Assembly: GCA_023230855.1 (NCBI GenBank)
Contig: JALNWQ010000008.1
Coordinates: forward strand, 62,001 to 126,000
Length of the DNA stretch: 64,000 bases
Reading direction: 5' to 3'
DNA from: Solirubrobacteraceae bacterium
Lineage (GTDB): Bacteria; Actinomycetota; Thermoleophilia; Solirubrobacterales; Solirubrobacteraceae
The notes under the pieces are model-generated. The model had not been told where the DNA came from. It worked only from the letters and a program-made list of their open reading frames with translations, and made no database searches. Below are positions 59,173-64,000 of this stretch, in pieces (within the stretch, counting starts at the first letter, position 1; every line of letters starts with the position of its first letter). A program made the translations under genes and the position numbers.

Positions 59173-60363
59173 GTGCCCATGCGGACCGTGAAGCTCGGCC
59201 GGATCCTCGGGATCCGGATCGGGGCGGACAGCAGCTGGTTCCTCGCGCTGTTCCTCGTGATCCTCCTGCTCGGCGGGCGGTTCGAGCGCCTCGAGTCGGC
59301 GGACCAGGCCACCGGGTACCTGCTCGGCGTCGCGGCCGCGACGCTGTTCTTCTTCTCGCTCGTCGCGCACGAGCTCGGCCACGCGGTCGTCGGCCGCCGG
59401 TTCGGGATGCAGACCAAGGGCATCGACCTGTGGCTCCTCGGCGGCGTCGCCCACCTCGACCGCGACTCCCGCCGACCGGGCGAGGAGTTCTGGGTGGCGT
59501 TCGCGGGGCCGCTCGTCACCGCGGCGCTCTTCGGCGCGTTCGTCGGGATCGGGTCGCTCGCCGTCGGCGGCCCCGGCGACCTGCTCGACGCCGCGCTGCT
59601 CCGCGGCGCGGACGGGACGACGAACCTCGACGTCACCCCCCTCGCCGCGCTCACCGGGTGGCTCGCGCTCGTCAACGCGATCCTCTTCGTCTTCAACATG
59701 ATCCCGGCGTTCCCGCTCGACGGCGGACGGATCGCCCGCGCGATCGCGTGGCGGGTCACCGGCGATCGCCGTCGCGGCACGGTCGCCGCCGGCAACCTCG
59801 GTCGCGGGTTCGCGCTCCTCCTGGCCGCGTTCGGCGTCTGGCGGCTCATGGACGGCAGCGCGTTCGACGGCGTGTGGGCCCTGCTCCTCGCGTGGTTCAT
59901 CGGCACCGCGGCGCGGGCGGCGGTCGCGACGAGCGAGATCAGCGAGCAGCTCCACGCCGTGACGGCCGGGTCGCTGCTGGAGGACCGCCCGGCGTGGGTG
60001 CCGTTGGAGGAGACGGCGATCGAGGCCGACGCGTCGACGTTCGCGCCGTTCGGGGTCGCGTGGGCCCCGGTCGCCGACGAGGCCGGCCGGTACCACGGGG
60101 TGCTCACCGCCGACCGGGTCCGCACCGAGCTGGCCGAGGGCCGCCCCACGACCCCGGTGCGGTCGCTCATCGATCCGGACGACGCCCCCAGCGCCGCGCC
60201 CGACGACACGCTCGACGGGCTGCTCGCCAGCGAGCCGCTCCGCCGGCTCGGCGCGCTCCCCGTCGTCGACCGCTCCGGCGTGCTCCACGGACTGGTGACG
60301 TTCGCCACGGTCCGCGAGGCGCTCGCGCGGGCGATCCCCGGCGGCGCCGGCCGCGACGCCTGA
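59173..60363 (+). CDS. Site-2-protease-type membrane metalloprotease (M50) with CBS domains
   Basis: 396 residues. Zinc motif HELGH in FFFSLVAHELGHAVVGRRFG, second ligand in FVFNMIPAFPLDGGRIARA, five to six membrane helices, then a C-terminal pair of CBS domains (about 270-390; VLTADRVRTELAEG, LPVVDRSGVLHGLVTFATV) that usually sense adenosine nucleotides. Cleaves membrane-embedded substrates such as anti-sigma factors; target unknown. GTG 59173 or ATG 59179 are both possible; GACGAT ends 7 nt before the GTG. Confidence 0.93.
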   Translation: MPMRTVKLGRILGIRIGADSSWFLALFLVILLLGGRFERLESADQATGYLLGVAAATLFFFSLVAHELGHAVVGRRFGMQTKGIDLWLLGGVAHLDRDSRRPGEEFWVAFAGPLVTAALFGAFVGIGSLAVGGPGDLLDAALLRGADGTTNLDVTPLAALTGWLALVNAILFVFNMIPAFPLDGGRIARAIAWRVTGDRRRGTVAAGNLGRGFALLLAAFGVWRLMDGSAFDGVWALLLAWFIGTAARAAVATSEISEQLHAVTAGSLLEDRPAWVPLEETAIEADASTFAPFGVAWAPVADEAGRYHGVLTADRVRTELAEGRPTTPVRSLIDPDDAPSAAPDDTLDGLLASEPLRRLGALPVVDRSGVLHGLVTFATVREALARAIPGGAGRDA

Positions 60364-60441
60364 CGGACGCCCGCCGCCGCGCGCCGCCCGCCCCAACCGT
60401 CGGCTATGGGTCGACGGGCGTCGGGGAATGACCCGCCTGCA

Positions 60442-60483
60442 AATCCCGACCTTCCGCGTCGGGTTGCATTTCCAATCCCGACC
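60442..60483. repeat. Repeated AATCCCGACC elements upstream of sdhA
   Basis: AATCCCGACC occurs at 60442-60451 and 60474-60483, with the inverted GTCGGGTT between them (60458-60465). The first copy and the inverted copy, plus flanking TGCAA/TTGCA, form a hairpin. Noncoding; probably regulatory for the sdh operon, whose TATACG hexamer lies at 60528-60533. Confidence 0.55.
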
Positions 60484-60572
60484 GGGTTCATCGGCCTTCA
60501 GGCGGGGCCCACGGCGCCTCCCACGCCTATACGATCGACCACGTCAACCCTCCCTCGGTCAAAGCGAGAGCG

Positions 60573-62276
60573 ATGCCCGCACACGACGTTCTCATCATCG
60601 GGGCCGGTCTGGCCGGACAGCGCGCAGCGCTTGCCGCGGCGGACGCCGGCGCCTCGGTAGCGATCCTCAGCAAGGTCCACCCGGTCCGGTCCCACTCGGT
60701 GGCCGCCGCCGGCGGGATCAACGCGGCGATGAACCCCGCCGACGACTGGCGCTCCCACGCCTTCGACACGGTCAAGGGCTCCGACTACCTGGGCGACCAG
60801 GACGCGATCGAGGTGATGTGCTCGGAGGCGCCGAACGAGATCCTGCACCTCGAGCACATCGGGGTCACGTTCCACCGCAACGAGACCGGCCACCTCGACC
60901 TGCGCGCGTTCGGCGGTGCGTCGATGAAGCGCACCGCCTACGTCGCCGACATCACCGGCCAGGCGATCCTCCACGTGCTGTACGAGCAGCTCATGAAGTA
61001 CAGCGACCGCGTGGACCGCTACGAGGAGTGGTTCAACACCTCGCTCATCCGCGGCGACGACGGCCGCTGCGTCGGCTGCGTGGCGCGCAACATCCGCACC
61101 GGCGAGATGCAGACCTTCACGGCGAAGACGACGATCCTCGCCACCGGCGGCGTCGGCCAGGCGTTCAAGCCGACGACGAACGGCCTGATCTGCACCGGCG
61201 ACGGCATGTCCCTGGCCTACCGCGCCGGAGCGCGGCTCATGGACATGGAGATGATCCAGTACCACCCGACGACGATGACGGCCAACGGCTTCCTCATCAC
61301 GGAGGGCGCCCGCGGCGAGGGCGCGCACCTGCGCAACGCCGACGGCGAGCGGTTCATGGTCCACTCCGCGCCGAACAAGATGGAGCTCGCCTCCCGCGAC
61401 GTCGTGTCGCGCGCCGAGCAGAAGGAGATCAACGAGGGCCGCGGGACCGGGCCGCTCAAGGACTCCGTGCTCCTCGACGTCACCGTCGTCCCGAAGAACC
61501 GCGTCCTCGAGGCCCTGCGCGAGATCGTCAACCTCGGCCGCGACTTCGCCGGGATCGACATCACGAAGGAGCCGATCCCGGTCCGTCCGGGTCAGCACTA
61601 CACGATGGGCGGCGTCAAGACCGACTCCGACGGCGAGTCGGACATCCCGGGCCTGTACGCCGCCGGCGAGGTCGCCTGCGTGTCGGTGCACGGCGGCAAC
61701 CGCCTGGGCGCCAACTCGCTGCTCGACACGCTGATCTTCGGTCGGCGCTCCGGGGAGCACGCGGCGAAGGTCGCCGCGTCGATGCCGATGCCGACGGTGT
61801 CGGACGCGAGCCTCCGCGACGACGAGCGCGAGATCAAGTCGATCATCGACCGGCCCCGCACCGGCCGGCGCGTGTCGGAGATCAAGGAGGAGCTCGGCGT
61901 CTCGATGAACCGCTACTGCGCGGTCTTCCGGGACGAGGAGGGCATGACCAAGGGCCACGAGATCGTCAAGCGCCTCCAGGAGGAGGCCAAGACGGCCTAC
62001 ATCGACGACCAGGGCACGGTCTTCAACCAGGACGTGCTCGGCGCGCTGGAGCTCGGGTTCATGCTCGACTGCTCCGAGGCGATCGTGAAGTCCGCGCTGG
62101 AGCGCAAGGAGTCCCGCGGGGCGCACTCGCGCACCGACTACACCGAGCGCAACGACGAGGACTGGCTCTTCCACCTGACCGTCGAGAAGGACGGAGCGGA
62201 CGCCGGCGCCGACGCCAAGCTCGGCCAGTCGCCGGTCACCATCACCCAGTGGCAGCCGATGGAGCGGACGTACTGA
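60573..62276 (+). CDS. sdhA: Succinate dehydrogenase flavoprotein subunit
   Basis: 567 residues. FAD-binding VLIIGAGLAGQRAALAAADAG, the covalent-FAD His in VRSHSVAAAGGINAA, ILATGGVGQAF, substrate-binding EGARGEGAHLRNADGERFM, HYTMGGVKTD and GGNRLGANSLLDTLIFG. Oxidises succinate to fumarate in the TCA cycle and respiratory chain. The leader is about 40 nt from a TATACG -10 hexamer. The stop TGA shares its A with the sdhB ATG. Confidence 0.96.
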   Translation: MPAHDVLIIGAGLAGQRAALAAADAGASVAILSKVHPVRSHSVAAAGGINAAMNPADDWRSHAFDTVKGSDYLGDQDAIEVMCSEAPNEILHLEHIGVTFHRNETGHLDLRAFGGASMKRTAYVADITGQAILHVLYEQLMKYSDRVDRYEEWFNTSLIRGDDGRCVGCVARNIRTGEMQTFTAKTTILATGGVGQAFKPTTNGLICTGDGMSLAYRAGARLMDMEMIQYHPTTMTANGFLITEGARGEGAHLRNADGERFMVHSAPNKMELASRDVVSRAEQKEINEGRGTGPLKDSVLLDVTVVPKNRVLEALREIVNLGRDFAGIDITKEPIPVRPGQHYTMGGVKTDSDGESDIPGLYAAGEVACVSVHGGNRLGANSLLDTLIFGRRSGEHAAKVAASMPMPTVSDASLRDDEREIKSIIDRPRTGRRVSEIKEELGVSMNRYCAVFRDEEGMTKGHEIVKRLQEEAKTAYIDDQGTVFNQDVLGALELGFMLDCSEAIVKSALERKESRGAHSRTDYTERNDEDWLFHLTVEKDGADAGADAKLGQSPVTITQWQPMERTY

Positions 62277-63460
62277 TGTCGAGCACCGAGACCACCAACG
62301 ACGGCGCCTCCACCAAGGTGGAGGGCCTGCAGGAGTTCACGCTGCGGCTGCGCCGCTACGACCCCGAGTCGGGCAAGCCGGCGTACTACGAGGAGTTCAC
62401 CATCGAGCTGGAGCCGCACCGCTCCGTGCTCGACGGCATCCTCCAGGCGAAGAACGACGAGGACGGCTCGATCGGCATCCGCTGCTCGTGTCGGGCGGCG
62501 ATCTGCGGGTCGTGCGGCACCCGGATCAACGACAAGCCGGGCCTGGCCTGCCACACGCACCTCGACGAGGCGCTGAAGCGGTCCAAGGACGGCAAGATCA
62601 CCGTCGAGCCGCTCGGCAACATGCCGGTGATCAAGGACCTGATCGTCGACATGGACGCGGTCCACTGGAAGAAGCAGGCGCGGGTCACGCCGTGGCTGCT
62701 CCCCTCCGAGCCGCTCCCCGAGCGCGAGCACATCGTCCCGCGCGAGGCGATGGTCGACGTCACGCAGTCGATGGCCTGCATCCAGTGCGGCGCGTGCGTG
62801 TCGGACTGCCTGTCGATGGAGATCGACCCGCTGTTCGTCGGCCCGGCCGCCCTGGCCAAGACGTACCGGTTCGTCGGCGACCCGCGCGACGCGCGCCACC
62901 AGCAGCGCCTGAACGACCTCGCCCAGGACCCGCACGGCCTGTACGCCTGCACGCACTGCTTCAACTGCATCGAGGCGTGCCCGAAGGGCGTCGCGCCGAT
63001 GAGCCAGATCATGCGCCTGCGCCGGATCGCGTCGCAGGACCATCACATCGTCGACCGCAACAACGGCGAGCGGCACGAGATGGCGATCGTCAACAGCGTG
63101 AAGAAGTACGGCACGCTGAACGAGGCCAACATGATCCCGGACTCCTACGGCGGCAAGCTCCATCCCGCGTCCGCGCGGGCGATGCTCGCGTCGCTGCCGG
63201 TGATCACGAAGGCGCTGCTGCGCCGCAAGGTCACGCCGAAGTCCGCGCTGTTCCACCCCAAGAGCCCCGACCAGGCGCAGATCAAGCGGATCTACCGCGA
63301 GGTCGGCGAGCGCGAGCAGCGCCTCGAGCACAACCTGTACATCACCCAGCCGGACGAGGATCCGGCCGAGATCGCGGCCCACGAGGCCCACGTCGCCGCC
63401 GCGGCGGCCCGGGAGGCGGCCGCGAAGCCGGGTGTCGACCAGACGGGAGCGGGAGCATGA
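62276..63460 (+). CDS. sdhB: Succinate dehydrogenase iron-sulfur subunit, C-terminally extended
   Basis: 394 residues. The N-terminal [2Fe-2S] domain has IRCSCRAAICGSCGTRIN with a further Cys in GLACHTHL; the C-terminal ferredoxin domain has CIQCGACVSDC and CTHCFNCIEACPKG for the other clusters. Most SdhB proteins are about 240 residues; here about 130 extra residues follow the last cluster (SVKKYGTLNEANM, LLRRKVTPKSALFHP, charged Ala-rich end), a feature of SdhB partners of SdhE-type subunits. ATGA overlap with the next gene. Confidence 0.95.
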   Translation: MSSTETTNDGASTKVEGLQEFTLRLRRYDPESGKPAYYEEFTIELEPHRSVLDGILQAKNDEDGSIGIRCSCRAAICGSCGTRINDKPGLACHTHLDEALKRSKDGKITVEPLGNMPVIKDLIVDMDAVHWKKQARVTPWLLPSEPLPEREHIVPREAMVDVTQSMACIQCGACVSDCLSMEIDPLFVGPAALAKTYRFVGDPRDARHQQRLNDLAQDPHGLYACTHCFNCIEACPKGVAPMSQIMRLRRIASQDHHIVDRNNGERHEMAIVNSVKKYGTLNEANMIPDSYGGKLHPASARAMLASLPVITKALLRRKVTPKSALFHPKSPDQAQIKRIYREVGEREQRLEHNLYITQPDEDPAEIAAHEAHVAAAAAREAAAKPGVDQTGAGA

Positions 63461-64000
63461 AGGTCGCCTACTGGCCCGGCTGCGTGAGCCGGGGCTTCAC
63501 CCCCGAGCTGCACGGTGCGATGGCCAAGGTCGCCCCGGCGCTCGGGATCGAGCTCATCGAGCTCAACCGCGCCAACTGCAGCGGCTGCGGCGTCATCGCC
63601 GAGCACAGCCAGGAGCTGGCCGACTCGCTCAACGCCCGCACCTTCGCGCTCGCGCAGAAGGAGATCGAGCAGGGCGCCGACCTCATGATGAACATCTGCT
63701 CGACCTGCCAGGGCGCGCAGAGCGAGTGCCAGGAGCGCCTGGACGCGTCGGCCGCCTACCGCGCCGAGGTGAACAAGCACCTGACGCCCGAGGGCCTGGA
63801 GTACGCCAAGGGGATCGTCAACAAGAACTTCCTCTGGGTGCTCGTCGAGGAGCTCGGGCTCGAGGAGCTCGGCAAGCTCGTCAAGCGGCCGCTGACCGAC
63901 CTGCGGGTCGGGCCGTTCTACGGCTGCTACATCGTCCGCCCCACCGACCGGATCGGGATCGACGACGAGCATCCGCGCGACTCCTACCTGGAGCTCGTCA
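63457..64000 (+). CDS. sdhE: CCG-domain membrane-association subunit of type-E succinate dehydrogenase, truncated by the window edge
   Basis: 181 codons visible. KVAYWPGCVSRGF, NRANCSGCGVIAEHS and ICSTCQGAQSEC form the first cysteine-rich (CCG-like) domain seen in heterodisulfide reductase HdrB and SdhE; the start of the second is visible as VGPFYGCYIVRP. In place of the usual CC pair there is CSGC. No membrane helices are present in the visible part, matching type-E complexes that lack SdhC/SdhD anchors. Overlaps sdhB by ATGA. Confidence 0.9.
   Translation, partial: MKVAYWPGCVSRGFTPELHGAMAKVAPALGIELIELNRANCSGCGVIAEHSQELADSLNARTFALAQKEIEQGADLMMNICSTCQGAQSECQERLDASAAYRAEVNKHLTPEGLEYAKGIVNKNFLWVLVEELGLEELGKLVKRPLTDLRVGPFYGCYIVRPTDRIGIDDEHPRDSYLELV

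Overview
The window is uniformly very GC-rich, with codon third positions almost always G or C, and it carries ordinary chromosomal housekeeping genes. A collagen-like surface protein with a repeated 'AVTSAK(I/V)' stalk, single-chain glycyl-tRNA synthetase, PucR, LCP and type-E succinate dehydrogenase genes suggest an actinobacterium of the class Thermoleophilia (Solirubrobacterales-like, e.g. Patulibacter/Conexibacter relatives). That placement is inferred from family knowledge; genus was not determined. No rRNA, CRISPR array, insertion sequence or prophage is visible. One tRNA (Gln-TTG) is present.

Layout. 1-3.9 kb: trpD-trpC-(HtrA protease)-trpF, read leftwards. 4.1-9.9 kb: a 1099-residue secreted repeat protein, a DUF488 protein, an unknown 446-residue protein and an OsmC protein. 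9.9-11.2 kb: pth and rplY. 11.2-14.8 kb: two secreted glycosidases flanking a small membrane protein. 15-17.9 kb: glmU-prs-small ORF. 18-23 kb: tRNA-Gln, a frameshifted HNH nuclease gene, the collagen-like protein, and a large LuxR/AAA regulator whose reading frame runs into the antisense of a nucleoside phosphorylase gene. 23.6-31 kb: PucR regulator, then a tightly overlapping operon metG-tatD-rsmA-ispE-DedA/PAP2-small membrane protein. 31-38.3 kb: degenerate LytM protein, acetolactate synthase, ATPase-rsmI pair with palindromic operators, ROK kinase and LCP protein. 38.4-41 kb: divergent rhodanese/sulfide:quinone oxidoreductase genes, then two cysteine-less FmdB paralogues downstream of a CIRCE element. 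41-46 kb: esterase, glyS, terpene-cyclase-like protein, methyltransferase, TetR regulator. 46.2-50.7 kb: hsp20-lon and a metallo-beta-lactamase-fold hydrolase. 50.9-54.9 kb: fadA-fadB beta-oxidation operon and a small Cys-rich protein. 55-60.4 kb: SDR, SRPBCC, winged-helix protein, malate dehydrogenase, HhH membrane protein, site-2 protease. 60.5-64 kb: sdhA-sdhB-sdhE (truncated at the right edge).

How genes connect. The TetR gene at 46.0 kb and the fadAB promoter at 54.5 kb share a 15-bp sequence at the same place relative to their -10 boxes, so this TetR is probably the fatty-acid regulator. The FmdB pair probably belongs to the HrcA heat-shock regulon. Rhodanese and SQR form a sulfide detoxification unit sharing a dyad. 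MDH and SDH are neighbouring TCA-cycle functions.

Expression style. Many genes have a TANNNT -10 hexamer ending 7-9 nt before the start codon and no Shine-Dalgarno sequence, which points to widespread leaderless transcription. Operons are compact, with ATGA/GTGA four-base overlaps. Convergent genes are often separated by long perfect GC hairpins.
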